A stretch of 64,000 nucleotides of DNA from Vulcanisaeta distributa JCM 11216 (GCF_001315985.1 NZ_BBBI01000004.1:62001-126000), one strand, 5' to 3'. Counted from the first letter of the stretch, positions 1 through 9,968 are shown. Program-made: numbers and translations. The notes: generated by a model from the sequence alone, not told the origin.

Positions 1-13
1 ATTAGGAAGACAG

Positions 14-833
14 TCAGTACGGGCGAGCTCGCTTGAACATTTGCCAGAACACCTCTCTGCTGGGTTTAATTATGGCCTTAACGCTGTAGTAACTACTCCA
101 GGCTGCCGTAATGAGTAGTATCACTAATCCAATGAGGTTCTTGAGTATGAGTATGTAGAGGAATAGCATGTATATATTCGAGAATACATTAAGTAGTGCC
201 ACCATGATCATGCCCTTTCCTCACTCATCTCGAGAGGCAGCATCTTAATGCAGGTTCTTGAGTAGTCATCCTTGGCCCTAATCACTAGACTCCATATGTG
301 CGCGGGTATCCATAGGTATATGGCCATGGATAGTAGGAAGCTTCAAGGTCCAGGGGGGGCCTCGCTATAGTCCACCCGGCCAGTAGAGCCGCATTACCAG
401 CCACACCGCCAATTAGGATATTACTCCAGCTCCTGCACTTCAGGAGTACCGTATAGATTATTGCGTAGAGGAACCAGCCAAGCACTACGAAGATTGTGGG
501 CCACAGGCCAAGCCACACGTATGATAGGGTGAAGCCAAGGATTGATAGGACCAGGGACTCAACTAATGCATTGCCTGGGCTCACCCGACCTGCGGGTATC
601 GGCCTATTCCTAGTCCTACCCATTTTAGCATCAATATCCCTCTCATAGTACATGTTGAACACAGCAGAACCACCCGTGCTTAATAACCCAACAATGGTCA
701 ATTCACCTATGTAGGTTACGCTTACGCTCGGCGCCGCCGCGAATATGTACCCAGCTATCGCGGCGAGTACAAGTAGCCAAATGACTCTGGGCTTCATTAA
801 TACTACGTAGTCTTTAATCGCCACATTTGGCAA
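14..833 (-). CDS. cyoE: Protoheme IX farnesyltransferase (heme O synthase), frameshifted
   Basis: Transfers a farnesyl group to heme B to make heme O in the membrane, a step towards heme A/O for terminal oxidases. The first 165 residues have the UbiA-type hydrophobic pattern with the polyprenyl-diphosphate motif NMYYERDIDAKMGRTRNRPI (about residues 59-78) and the ILIGGVAGNAALLAGW segment. The frame breaks near 337 (a missing T in AGCTT) and again near 215 (a missing A), after which the text continues with FLLSMAIYLWIPAHIW and ends with a hydrophobic tail to position 14. The joined product is about 272 residues, the normal family length. ATG at 833. I infer one gene with two sequence errors; a real pseudogene is possible. 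Confidence 0.85.
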
Positions 834-962
834 TGATTAATTATTACATTAAAAACTTTATTTCAAAATCCATGCTAAAGTAATTAAGGAATAACATGTT
901 CAATTAATTTAACACAGACTTCGCCACTCCTTATTTTATTTAATAACAATAAAGCCTAGACA

Positions 963-2592
963 GTGCCCATTAGTAATGTGAGGATTGGTGTCGTAATTAA
1001 GGCACAAAGTCCCAGGGCTTTTTGGTTTAGGGTATTTGATAATGTTGAGGATAGGATAAACGTTGGCACATTCGTAACCCTGGATAATTACGAAAGTAGG
1101 GCCAATGGCCCAATACTCGCAAGGGTGACCAGGGTCATTAGGCATAATTACCTAGTGGATGATAGGGTCATCGCCCAGTTAGGTAGTGAGGACGTTATAA
1201 ACACCTTCAGGGACTACGGAATAGACATTCAATACATCGCACAATCAACCCTGGCCAGGGCATCGGTAATTGGTTATAGAGTTGGCACACGGTTCTCCAA
1301 GCCACTGAAGCCTCCAAAGCCCATGGACTTCGTATACCTACCAACAGAGAGCGAGTTAGGTAGGTTGCTTAGGCCTGATAATGATGGTGTTAGGCTGGTC
1401 ATTGGTAGTGTTAGGTCATTGTCGATACCCGCCGAGCTGGATGCCAATAAATTAGTGTCACATCACTGCGCGATATTAGCCGCCACGGGTGGTGGTAAAT
1501 CCTGGCTTGCCGGTGTTATTATTGAGGAATTGGCATTAAGGGTGGAAGTACCGATAATAATCATTGACCCACACGGTGAGTACTCGGCGATGCAGGTTCC
1601 CAAGTCCTTAAGTGATGATGCTAAGTACGTGGCCAGCCTTGTCAGGGTATACGTGCCGGGTAAGGTAGATACCGCAAGCCTTGATGACTATTTCAGGGCT
1701 AGGTTTGGCGTTGAGAGGAGGTATGTGAGGTTTGGTATTAATCCGAGGTCACTATCACTAAGGCTCATGGAGGGGGTTACTAGACCACTATTATGGACTC
1801 ACCGATGCCCAAAGGAGGATTCTTGAGGAGGCTTGGCAATACATGGGGGGGGTTGATAATGAATTAACGAGTATTGATGAATTTTTGAGTGATTTAGAGA
1901 AGAGTGGTAGTAAGGTTGTTAGAGGTTATGGTAATGAGCTGGCTCTATCTACATTACTGACCAAGGTTAAGATGCTCGTGGAGAATAGGCCATTCTTCAT
2001 AACAAGGCCAGGCGAATTCTATGGCAATGAACCAATAAGGCTCCTGGACATTAAGGACCTAATGGAGTATGGAATCCACGTATTAGACCTCAGTGGTTTG
2101 GACCTGATAGATCAACAAGCCCTCGTAGCCCTAATCCTGAATAACATATTTAGGTTATCAATAATGAGGAGGGATAAGCCTATCTTCATAGTTGTTGAAG
2201 AGGCTCACAACTATGCACCATCAGTTGGCTCATCACTAAGCACGTCAACACTAATAAAGATAGCTAGGGAGGGCCGTAAATTCGGCGTTGGACTATGCAT
2301 AATTAGTCAAAGGCCATCTAAGGTGCACCCCCCCGACGTATTAAGCCAGTGCTTGACTCAGGTCTTTAAGAGGATAATAAATCCAGTTGATCTTAAGTAT
2401 GTTAGAAATATCGTGGAGTTCGTCTCTGATGAGGATCTCTGGGAAGTTAGGGTGCTCAATGAGGATGATGCCTTGGTGACGGGGCTGGCCGTACCAATGC
2501 CATTACCCGTTAAGGTTAGGGATAGGTTAACGGAACACGGAGGTGTGACGCCATCGCTCACACCGAGGGGGGGTAATATTACTAAGGTGTAA
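963..2592 (+). CDS. herA: HerA bipolar DNA helicase/translocase, frameshifted
   Basis: Hexameric FtsK/HerA ATPase that works with the NurA nuclease in end resection during recombination. The first part has the N-terminal HAS barrel (PISNVRIGVVIKAQSPRAFW), then Walker A AATGGGKSW at about residue 180 and the IIIIDPHGEY segment. The second part has the Walker B-like IFIVVEEAHNY and the KIAREGRKFGVGLCIISQRP segment. The frame shifts near 1770: a run of five G where four would give MEGLLDHYYGLTDAQRR and join both halves. GTG start at 963, with the T/A-rich element TTATTTAATAA at 932-942 placing transcription close to the start codon. NurA lies far away at 28936-30363. Confidence 0.9.
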
Positions 2593-2649
2593 TTTAAGTA
2601 TAATTTGAGTATAATAGGGTCAGGTAAAACTTTTATTGTACTCCCGTGA

Positions 2650-3630
2650 ATGGCCACTGTGCGTATAATCCTTGGCACGCCGGTGAACTCGAGACCCAAG
2701 CCCTGGCTTTATTTCCGTGTACCAGCCATAATGGTTAATGCATTTGATATTATGAGAAGTAGAGGTAGTAGGAGAGAGCACGTTATAAAGAATGTACTAC
2801 AGTATGACGGTGAGGTTTGGATGGATAGTGGTGGTTTTCAATTCCTAAGGCATGGTAAGGTACCCAACATTGAGGACTTAGCCAAAGTTTATAGTCAGTA
2901 CTGGGATATTAGATATTTCCTTAACCTTGACTATCCGCCAAGCCCCCCCACCGATGATGAACACGATCTAGAGACTAAACTGAGAAAGTCACTTAACAAT
3001 TATGAGTATTTAATTAGGAGGTTCGATAATGTACTACCGGTGATTCATTATCACTGGAGGACCGAGGTCATCACTAAGTATATAATTAAGTACCTGGACT
3101 ACAACCCCAAGTGCATTGCAATAGGTGGCTTAGTACCATACGTACTAATCAGCAAGGGTGTGCCTAAGGACTCAAGGAGGTCGGCAATTAAGTTCCTACT
3201 CAGAACCAAGCAGGAAACTGGTATGTGCATTCACGTACTTGGGCTCGGCTCTCCCGTAATAAATCCAATACTCAAGTTCATAAACATCGATAGCACAGAC
3301 ACAAGTACCTGGAGGGTTAAGGCAGCCTATGGAAAGGTCGTCATGCCTGGTGGCGGTGAGAGACACGTCAGTGGTAGATCCATTAACTTCGGGGGGGGTA
3401 AGGAGGCAAGCCGTGACGATCTAGTGAGACTTTATGCATTCCTGAGGGATACTGGCTTTCCCGTGATTGATAGGTTTAATGATATTATGACTAGTTTTGA
3501 GTATAGGGCGCTGGTCAATGCGTGGGTCGTGCTTAATAGCTTTGAGGAGCCAAGTACTGGCGTGTTTAGGGCCATATACGATGAATTAACAAGAGAGGTT
3601 AGTGCTAAGATAACTGAGGAGGCACGCTAG
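2650..3630 (+). CDS. tRNA-guanine transglycosylase (TGT)-like protein
   Basis: The protein carries the signature DGEVWMDSGGFQFLRHG (about residues 51-67), which matches the substrate-pocket motif of queuine/archaeosine tRNA-ribosyltransferases, followed by a TIM-barrel-like pattern with IAIGGLVPYV and HVLGLGSP. At 326 residues it is shorter than full archaeal TgtA and has no PUA or zinc-binding C terminus that I can see, so it is probably a crenarchaeal TGT paralogue of unproven substrate. CTTTTATTG at 2630-2638 is a likely TATA box for a near-leaderless transcript. FGGGKE at about residue 248 is encoded by an eight-G run and its length may be inflated. Confidence 0.7.
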   Translation: MATVRIILGTPVNSRPKPWLYFRVPAIMVNAFDIMRSRGSRREHVIKNVLQYDGEVWMDSGGFQFLRHGKVPNIEDLAKVYSQYWDIRYFLNLDYPPSPPTDDEHDLETKLRKSLNNYEYLIRRFDNVLPVIHYHWRTEVITKYIIKYLDYNPKCIAIGGLVPYVLISKGVPKDSRRSAIKFLLRTKQETGMCIHVLGLGSPVINPILKFINIDSTDTSTWRVKAAYGKVVMPGGGERHVSGRSINFGGGKEASRDDLVRLYAFLRDTGFPVIDRFNDIMTSFEYRALVNAWVVLNSFEEPSTGVFRAIYDELTREVSAKITEEAR

Positions 3631-3671
3631 GGATTATATTTATTAATGCGGGTCGTTTCTACGTAATTACC

Positions 3672-4019
3672 GTGAAGAAGACACAAAAAACATGCTTAAC
3701 GCTTGTTGTGGATGTATGCAATGACACACTTGATAGGTTTAAGGGCTTTATGAATACAGCCATCAGGAGGGCAGGCTTTGGTGGTGCCCTGAGGGTCCTT
3801 GTCTATAGGTGTAAGGAGCTCGACTTCAATAATTACGTTAGGGAGTTAAATTCAGTAGTCGCTAATAACTTCTCGGTGTCAATATTCGTATATGAGTTTG
3901 ACGACTTAAACGCAATAATCAACGAACTTAGTAAGAACATATTTAGTGGATGTGATAATTACGGTGTGTTATCGTCAATCGACCTACCGGCTAATATTAA
4001 TTACGAGAAATTGAAATAA
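3672..4019 (+). CDS. Uncharacterised small protein
   Basis: A 115-residue protein with a GTG start at 3672. A TATA-like TTATATTTATT lies about 35 nt upstream. It has two beta-alpha units: LTLVVDVCNDTLDRFKGFM and VSIFVYEFDDLNAIINEL, with three cysteines and no catalytic motif I recognise. It stands alone between the TGT-like gene and a convergent DUF2848-type gene. I do not recognise the family. Amino-acid composition and codon use look like the neighbours, so I believe it is a real gene. Confidence 0.55.
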   Translation: MKKTQKTCLTLVVDVCNDTLDRFKGFMNTAIRRAGFGGALRVLVYRCKELDFNNYVRELNSVVANNFSVSIFVYEFDDLNAIINELSKNIFSGCDNYGVLSSIDLPANINYEKLK

Positions 4020-4078
4020 TCAGCTTAGCCCAGCACATCATGGATCAGACCTTGCAAGCATCATCATTGGACGATCCA

Positions 4079-4756
4079 TCACTCAATCCAATAATAATGA
4101 TCAATAGACCTATTGAGTACTGGGTCATGAAGTTCAATCTCAAAATAACCACTGGGCTTTATTTGACCCTTTATTGTTGGTATTGTGCCTGAGAAGACAA
4201 CCACATTTTTCAGGTCTGGCACGACCTCGCGTATCAAGTCAACGAGTTTATCCGGCATAAGTAGGAATTTCATGGTGCCCTCCTGATATAGAGTCTTCTT
4301 ATCATCCTCAAGTATCCAACTCCTCAGTACCAAGTCATCCCAGTGATCCTCAACCTCCCTAAGTGGCCATGCCCTCCTGGCCACGATCTTTGGATACATG
4401 TGCTTACCAGCAAGTATGCTGCATCTCTCGGCCTCCCTATCCGTGTGATCACTACCAACTGTTACGTAGATCTCATCCTCATTCTTAATTAACAATACAT
4501 ACTCAACCTCACCACTGTGAAGGTCACTTACCTTCCTAATGTAGTTGCTCGTGGTTACTAAGTACGGCTGTAATATGTATATTTCGGGTATGTTCTTAGG
4601 CCCACTAATGCCTATCCTACTTAGCTCCTCAACCTCCTTCTTAATAATGTCCGTAGTCCTCCCAGACCAGACAAAGATCACTAGGTCACTAACGGCGATT
4701 TCTATATCTCTCTCGTTACCATTCTTGAACTCTATAGTTACGTTAAGTCTATGCAT
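4079..4756 (-). CDS. DUF2848-like protein
   Basis: A 225-residue protein whose GSDHTDREAE motif (about residues 101-110), VARRAWPLREVEDHWDDL segment and VVVFSGTIPT near the C terminus resemble the DUF2848 family. Members are thought to have a fumarylacetoacetase-like fold, but their reaction is not established. ATG at 4756, convergent with the small gene at 3672. The frame is intact. Assignment is from memory of the family pattern, not from a search. Confidence 0.6.
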   Translation of the reverse strand: MHRLNVTIEFKNGNERDIEIAVSDLVIFVWSGRTTDIIKKEVEELSRIGISGPKNIPEIYILQPYLVTTSNYIRKVSDLHSGEVEYVLLIKNEDEIYVTVGSDHTDREAERCSILAGKHMYPKIVARRAWPLREVEDHWDDLVLRSWILEDDKKTLYQEGTMKFLLMPDKLVDLIREVVPDLKNVVVFSGTIPTIKGQIKPSGYFEIELHDPVLNRSIDHYYWIE

Positions 4757-4863
4757 AGACGAACTCTGGTTTATAAAGCAATAACCTTATTAAATTTTTG
4801 GTTCCCAATCCTTGCCAAGTAAATACGGAAATACTAATAAAATCCTGATGCGTCATTGATAAG

Positions 4864-5331
4864 ATGATTTCTGAAATAGTTAGGATAGGCCTTGTTTCGG
4901 AGATTAGGCTTTCGATACCAAATGCGGATGATGCCCTCGATTATCTAAGACTAATGTTGAATAATTTAATAGGTTTTATGGCCTCGATACCCCCCCCAGC
5001 CCTGGCCCAGAACGTTAAACCTGAAATACCGGTGTTCATTAGGTCCATTAGTAATGAGGCCGAGGTATCGATACACTACTCGCCCCCCCTAATGCCGTTG
5101 ATAAGGATTAGAACATCAAGAGACCTGATAAATAAGGTGAGTGGTGTTAACTTCATAGGCGTTATATTGGACTCGGGAGGTACAGTATTGAGGATGTACA
5201 GGAATAGGGATGAGATGAGCAGGGATAGGGAGAAGATACTCCTACTCTTCAGGGTATTCATGAACTCAGACGTAGAGTTACAGCCATTACCAAGTGTGTC
5301 TCAGGGGGGGCAGGGTGGCGCCATAATTTAA
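4864..5331 (+). CDS. Uncharacterised protein upstream of the eL43 cluster
   Basis: A 155-residue protein that begins at ATG 4864, about 25 nt after the TATA-like AATACTAATAAAA. It has alternating strand/helix character, a basic segment RMYRNRDEMSRDREK near residues 114-128 and a Gly/Gln-rich tail. Seven-base C and G runs encode its IPPP, SPPL and QGGQGG stretches and may each add a residue. It lies directly ahead of eL43, Brix, Pcc1 and prefoldin beta, a conserved archaeal translation/chaperone neighbourhood, but no domain is recognisable, so no function is proposed. Confidence 0.5.
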   Translation: MISEIVRIGLVSEIRLSIPNADDALDYLRLMLNNLIGFMASIPPPALAQNVKPEIPVFIRSISNEAEVSIHYSPPLMPLIRIRTSRDLINKVSGVNFIGVILDSGGTVLRMYRNRDEMSRDREKILLLFRVFMNSDVELQPLPSVSQGGQGGAII

Positions 5332-5355
5332 TGAGGCGTGTCATTAACAGAAATG

Positions 5356-5365
5356 CTTTTATTTT
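5356..5365 (+). promoter_or_regulatory. TATA box of eL43
   Basis: CTTTTATTTT is centred about 26 nt before ATG 5386. That is the usual TATA-to-start distance for a leaderless archaeal transcript, and it favours 5386 over the in-frame ATG at 5371 as the start. Confidence 0.5.
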
Positions 5366-5385
5366 GTTAAATGCTATGGTCCTTG

Positions 5386-5667
5386 ATGCCATTTAGCCAT
5401 ACAAAGATTGTAGGGCCTACAGGGAGGTACGGCGCTAGGTATGGCATGGGCGTTAGGAGAAAGGTTCTGCAAATAGAGGTTAAACAAAGAGGTAAGCACA
5501 GGTGCCCAAGATGTAAGTCTCTGGTTAGGATGGAGCGGATAGCCTTCGGAATCTGGAGGTGCCCCCCCAAGTGTGGTTATACCTTCGCCGGTGGTGCCTG
5601 GATTCCGCAGACAATAATGGGTAAAACACTGGCTACTGAGGCTGCGGCTAAGCAAGGCACTAAGTGA
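5386..5667 (+). CDS. rpl37ae: Large ribosomal subunit protein eL43 (L37Ae)
   Basis: A zinc-ribbon ribosomal protein of the 50S subunit. The family pattern is clear: KIVGPTGRYGARYGMGVRRK, then RCPRCKSL as the first Cys pair and the second pair in WRCPPKCGYTFAGGAW. The family spacing for the second pair is C-x2-C, but here it is C-P-P-K-C, written with a seven-C run; four C would restore CPKC. I take this as a sequence error, because an extra residue inside a zinc knuckle is implausible. The start at 5386 (MPFSHTKIVG) is chosen over 5371 because of the TATA spacing. Confidence 0.93.
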   Translation: MPFSHTKIVGPTGRYGARYGMGVRRKVLQIEVKQRGKHRCPRCKSLVRMERIAFGIWRCPPKCGYTFAGGAWIPQTIMGKTLATEAAAKQGTK

Positions 5668-5678
5668 GTAATGCCATA

Positions 5679-6267
5679 ATGGGCTTATAGCATTAACATC
5701 ATCAAGAGACGCCAGTATTAGAATGAGGCAATTCCTCAATGAGTTGGAGTTGGTTATTCCAAATGCGGTTAAGGTGAATAGGGGGGGTAAGTCATCAATC
5801 ATTGAGATTGCGGGTAAGGCATTAAGCTTGGGGGGGGCTAATAAGATACTTTATATTGGTTCTAGGGGGGGCGGCAACCCAGGTTTCATGCGCTTTCTAA
5901 GGGTCAGGGAAGGGGGGGTAATTGAGGTAATGCCATATTTAATAAGGATCCTCGGTGTTAAGTTATTGATGGATATGCCTGTCAATGTTACTCGTAGGTT
6001 AAAGGCAAGTAGTGGAATTATAATATCTCTGAAGGAGTATACCGAGGTTATGGATGTGCTAAGTGAGTACCTTGGGTTACCAAGTATAAGGCTTATGACT
6101 TCGAAAGTATTAGGGGGGGTATGTATGACTCGATTTTCCTAATTCACAGGATCAATAATTATTATGAGCTACAGATACTAAATGGTAGGGATCTGGGTCC
6201 TTACGGTCCCTTCATTAGGATAAGTGACGTTATTTACACAAGACCTAGGGTGATTAGGATTGAGTGA
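5679..6267 (+). CDS. Brix-domain ribosome biogenesis protein, frameshifted
   Basis: Archaeal Brix proteins resemble Imp4/Brx1 and act in ribosomal subunit assembly. The frame reading LIALTSSRDASIRMRQFLNE (from 5684) matches the family opening, so the ATG at 5723 is internal. The likely start is ATG 5679, joined if one G is missing from ATGGGC. The body includes KILYIGSRGG and GVIEVMPYLIRILGVKLLMD. The frame breaks in the G7 run at 6112-6118; five or eight G would continue into MYDSIFLIHRINNYYELQIL and stop at 6267. It sits between eL43 and pcc1 in a conserved cluster and its stop overlaps the Pcc1 start. Confidence 0.82.
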
Positions 6268-6502
6268 GTGCGAATTTAAAGCAGTGTTTACGTTAGAGGG
6301 TGTTGATAAAGAATTACTAATTAAATCATTCAGAACACTCGAAAAGGAGATGAGATTTGGAAGGGGGTACGTAAGCGTTAACGTGATTAATGATGACGTG
6401 GTTATAATTGCATGCGCTAGGGACTTAACGAGCTTAAGAAGCCTAGTTAATGGAGTTATGAAGTCTCTATACTTAATATTCAGGGTTGAGGAACTTAGTT
6501 AA
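6260..6502 (+). CDS. pcc1: KEOPS complex subunit Pcc1
   Basis: An 80-residue protein with the strand-helix-strand plan of Pcc1/Cgi121-type KEOPS subunits: FKAVFTLEGVDKELLIKSFR at the N terminus and the VINDDVVIIACARDLTSLRSL segment that fits the dimerisation fold. KEOPS makes the t6A modification of tRNA. TTG start at 6260 overlaps the Brix gene stop (TTGAGTGA), suggesting translational coupling. The neighbouring eL43, Brix and prefoldin beta genes are the usual archaeal context, which raises confidence for so short a protein. Confidence 0.75.
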   Translation: MSECEFKAVFTLEGVDKELLIKSFRTLEKEMRFGRGYVSVNVINDDVVIIACARDLTSLRSLVNGVMKSLYLIFRVEELS

Positions 6503-6579
6503 TGCCCTGTATAGGGTAAAGCCACCTATAGTCAGCATGCGGATTAATATTTATTAAGGCTTATATCAATGGAGCCTTA

Positions 6580-6936
6580 ATGAGTTCATTACCACCATCG
6601 TTACAGTCAGACCTGGAGAAACTTCAGGCACTACAGGACCAGTTAAATAGTGTCAGGGTTAGGAAGCAGCAATTCGAGAGTGAGCTTAAGGAAGTTGAGA
6701 GGGCTATTTCAGAGATTGAGAAAATACCCGCCGAGAGCAAGGTTTACAAGATCGTTGGTTCCTTCCTAGTCTTGGTGACTAAGGATCAGGCACTCCAGGA
6801 GCTTAAGGATAGGAAGGAACTTCTCGAGCTTCACATAAAGACTCTATCGAGGCAGGAGAGTATGCTTATGAAGCAGATCGAGGACTTAAGAACCCAGATA
6901 AACGAGGCATTGTCCAAGCTCCAGGCAACGAAATGA
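6580..6936 (+). CDS. pfdB: Prefoldin subunit beta
   Basis: A 118-residue protein made of two long coiled-coil helices (residues 8-50 and 72-115) separated by the beta-hairpin segment VYKIVGSFLVLVTKDQALQ. This is the classic beta-type prefoldin layout. Together with alpha subunits it forms the jellyfish-shaped hexamer that passes unfolded proteins to the thermosome. A TATA-like ATATTTATTAAG at 6547-6558 lies about 25 nt before ATG 6580, so it has its own promoter despite the cluster. Confidence 0.92.
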   Translation: MSSLPPSLQSDLEKLQALQDQLNSVRVRKQQFESELKEVERAISEIEKIPAESKVYKIVGSFLVLVTKDQALQELKDRKELLELHIKTLSRQESMLMKQIEDLRTQINEALSKLQATK

Positions 6937-7301
6937 TTAAACACGCGGGTCCTTAATCCCCCCCTTAAGTTACTCATTGTCTTCTTAACTTTGTTCTTCT
7001 GTAGCTGGGTTTGGATGAGTTCGTTATGTCATTGGTCATGATTTTGGGTGCTTTATTGTGCTTTGTACTGTGAATGTCCGTATCGTTGACGTGGTTTATA
7101 CCCAACGGCGCTGGCTTGCACCTCTCAAACCATTCACTTGCCAAACTTCAGTTACGTGTATTAACTGCGAATTTACCCATTTAAATCGATCATCACGGTG
7201 TCAACAAGTATTGAGTAAATGAGTAAGTAACTCTGTGAGTGTCCCTGGATGTGGAGTTATATTTATTTGGGTAAAGTTACAGAGTATGGTGGTTAGGTGC
7301 A
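6937..7301. other. 365-bp intergenic stretch without a visible gene
   Basis: No open frame with coding character and no clear C/D or H/ACA box set. A T-rich part around 6970-7000 (CTTCTTAAC, TTTGTTCTTC) could end the prefoldin transcript. TTATATTTATTT at 7257-7268 is a good TATA box for the gene starting at 7302. Nothing else is recognisable. Confidence 0.4.
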
Positions 7302-7646
7302 ATGAGCATTGATAATGATGTTCTTGGTGAAATCGTTAATATTATCGCTGATGAGATTTACAAGTACCTAATGCGTAGACTCCCTGAGAGACTTCTTGAG
7401 GATGTTGTAATTGATGTTGGATTTAATACTAATAGTTATACACTCGAGATAAGTATTGATGTGATGACTAATCCGCTGATGGGGAATCTTGATGATATTA
7501 TTAATAGTGCCGTTGAGTTTGGATTTAAAATAGCGGATTATTTAATGGGTAAGTTTAGGAGGGGGGGTGAATTGGTTGGTTTACCAGCTGGAGAAATTGA
7601 GAGAATTGCTGAGGAGTACGCAAAGAGCCTGCATAATAACACATAG
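7302..7646 (+). CDS. DUF3194-like protein
   Basis: The small acidic protein has helix DNDVLGEIVNIIADEIYKYL, a strand pair VVIDVGFNTNSYTLEISIDV and helix LDDIINSAVEFGFKIADYLM. This fits the archaeal DUF3194 family, which commonly sits between prefoldin beta and a DHH phosphoesterase as here. Family members end near residue 90. The extra tail after KFRRG comes from reading through the G7 run at 7561-7567; with five G a TGA would follow at once. The true end may therefore be about 7570. Function is unknown. Confidence 0.6.
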   Translation: MSIDNDVLGEIVNIIADEIYKYLMRRLPERLLEDVVIDVGFNTNSYTLEISIDVMTNPLMGNLDDIINSAVEFGFKIADYLMGKFRRGGELVGLPAGEIERIAEEYAKSLHNNT

Positions 7647-8567
7647 GCATGCTGACCTAGATGCGTATGCATGTGGGGGGGTGGCCACCAGGGAGTTAAT
7701 TAATAGGCTTGGTCATGATGCATTCCTTGTGGTTCCCGAGGGACCGTCCTACTCGGTTAAGTCGTTCATCAGTAAACTTGGCATTAACTATCAAGGATTA
7801 GATAGTTGTGGTGAATTAAGTTTGGTATTTCTAGTTGATGTTAGTACATATGCGCAATTGAATGAGTTCAGAAACATTATAGGCAATAGACCTGTGGTGG
7901 TTATTGATCACCATGAGGTACATAACATAGCACCAACAGTTGCCTTTATTGATCCAGATGCCACAAGTTGCTCAGAGATTATTGCTCAAATATTTAGGGA
8001 ACTAGGCATCGAGCCAAGTAGCGAGGTTGCCACCCTGCTCATTGGTGGTATTCTCAGCGATAGCGGCAGGCTGAGTAGGGCTAGGCCTGAGACCTTTGAG
8101 GTATTGGCCTGGTTACTCAGGTTGGCTGGTAGGGATTACAGGGACATAGTTAATGCAATGATTGAGGAGATGACTTTTCCGGAGAAAATGGCCCGTATTA
8201 AGGGTTTATTGAGAATGAGGGCCTATAGGTTTAGCGACTATATTGTGTGTTTAAGCAATGTGAATGCTTATGAATCATCATTGGCAGATGCCTAATTAGG
8301 GCTGGTTGTGATGTGGCACTAGTAGCCTCAGAACACGATAATGAAGTAAGGCTATTTGGTAGGTGCAATAGGAGGATTGCGGAGAGGGTATCGCTCGCTG
8401 AGATCTTCAATGAACTGGCACGGTACTTTAATGGCGAGGGTGGTGGTCATGCAACGGCTGCTGCCTTAAGTGTTAAGGAGAGGATTGACATAACCACGTT
8501 ATTGTTTAAGGCATTGAATAGTATCGAACAGAAACTTCACGTGAAAACCATAAGAATAAATGATTAA
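7567..8567 (+). CDS. DHH/DHHA1-family phosphoesterase, frameshifted
   Basis: A RecJ/NrnA-like manganese phosphoesterase, expected to hydrolyse phosphodiesters of short nucleic acids or nucleotides. Motifs in order: ITHRHADLDAYACGG (I), FLVDVS (II), VVIDHHEV (III, the DHH triad), GGILSDSGRL (IV) and, in the DHHA1 part, FNGEGGGHATAAA. The frame breaks near 8290: AGATGCC would need one more T to read SLADCLIRAGCDVALVA and join both parts. GTG start at 7567 lies inside a G7 run, so the exact start and overlap with the DUF3194 gene are unsure. Confidence 0.8.
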
Positions 8568-8597
8568 TCTATGTGAATGTATCGCAGGGAAAATATT

Positions 8598-9968
8598 TTA
8601 TCTCACAATTAATCTTAGTAGCTTGAGGAAGCCATTCATGGCATGTGAAAGTACATTAAGTATGTAGATCGTGTTTTGAGCATTCACTTTATTAATATCT
8701 ATGTTATTTACGGTTATTGTATCATTACTATTAATGACGCCATTAATTGTCTGGTTACTTAGTATATCGCCATTACCAAGTACTTGAAATACCTGTAATT
8801 TACACCATGAAACTGTGCTCACCTGTGATTGATAAATGGGTGATAAATACTGTACTGGGGGGGTCACTGGTATCACTGACTTGTTGAAAAAGTCATACGC
8901 CTGTAAGTAACCTCCGAAGAGTAGCGATTCGTTAAGTAGGTATAGTCCCATTGGGTAGTTCTTTGTTTCATAGATAGGGATTGAATAACCACCCTGTGTA
9001 ACGTAATTAACCTGCAATAGGTAATAGGTATTTGGTATGCAGGTTGGATTTATTAATGTACCATTTGGTAGTAATACTATTGGCGATACATATATAATGG
9101 GTCCAAATGGTACAAGCCTTGGCCTTTGATATATGGTATATCCATAATTGGTGATTTCACCAATGGTTATGTTAGGGCTGAGTGTTGAGTATATAAATAA
9201 TGATGAATTTACATACTCACTAAATGAATAACTAAGGATTTGGAGAACCTCCTGAAATCCTGCACTTGGCCATGAACTTGCATTCTCTCCCTGGCCAACC
9301 CACATCATGAATATACTCAATCCAGGCAAGCTAACTTCATAGTACTTACCGGCGCCGCCCGTGGCTGGGTTATAGCCATAGTAATAATTCCATAGGTAAT
9401 ACGGCTTACCATTGAGGGCAATCAGGTAACCACCAACCGTACTTAACCCACTTAATACCTGCGCAAGACTTTCATTACCTGTCTCGAAGGCGAAGACTAC
9501 GTATTTTACCCCCCCATTTAAGTCCTCAGTTATTAATACATCCCAGTTGGCGTATATGGATTGTGGATATACCAGGTATGAGGGAATTTTCAGCATCCAT
9601 GAGATACCGCCTGTGTTATTGGTTATCGCCGTTGCATTGAGTAAAATTGCCTGTTGGTTAGTGGTAGCTGAGGCATTAATTATGTATAGCGTGAACTCCC
9701 TATTTGCTGTGACTTCCCAAACAGGTGTTGTATTAATTATTAATGAGTCCTCACGGTAGGTTAATGGGTAATTATTTAGGATTGCATTGAGAAACTGTAT
9801 CGATGGTCTTGAGTCTGTTAGGTTCATGGTTATTACGTACGTCGTATAAACCATGGGTGTGGGTGCTGGCCCATAAATAGTGTTTGCGTAGGAAATAAAT
9901 GCGGCTAATATTAATATCATCATTAGAGATATAGCAAATATTACCCATCTATTAATTACCATCACCAT
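8598..9968 (-). CDS. Exported membrane-anchored surface protein
   Basis: A 456-residue protein with one N-terminal hydrophobic segment (WVIFAISLMMILILAAFISY, residues 8-27) followed by a long extracytoplasmic region rich in N, T, S and Y with many N-x-S/T sites. A short hydrophobic-basic end (FLKLLRLIVR) closes it. No enzymatic motif is visible. It is divergent from the type IV pilus-type ATPase gene at 10070, which suggests, but does not show, that it is exported or displayed by that system. Confidence 0.6.
   Translation of the reverse strand: MVMVINRWVIFAISLMMILILAAFISYANTIYGPAPTPMVYTTYVITMNLTDSRPSIQFLNAILNNYPLTYREDSLIINTTPVWEVTANREFTLYIINASATTNQQAILLNATAITNNTGGISWMLKIPSYLVYPQSIYANWDVLITEDLNGGVKYVVFAFETGNESLAQVLSGLSTVGGYLIALNGKPYYLWNYYYGYNPATGGAGKYYEVSLPGLSIFMMWVGQGENASSWPSAGFQEVLQILSYSFSEYVNSSLFIYSTLSPNITIGEITNYGYTIYQRPRLVPFGPIIYVSPIVLLPNGTLINPTCIPNTYYLLQVNYVTQGGYSIPIYETKNYPMGLYLLNESLLFGGYLQAYDFFNKSVIPVTPPVQYLSPIYQSQVSTVSWCKLQVFQVLGNGDILSNQTINGVINSNDTITVNNIDINKVNAQNTIYILNVLSHAMNGFLKLLRLIVR

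Noticed and set aside
936-1145. Minus-strand frame opposite the herA start
   Set aside because: It is antisense to well-supported HerA coding text and has no family likeness.
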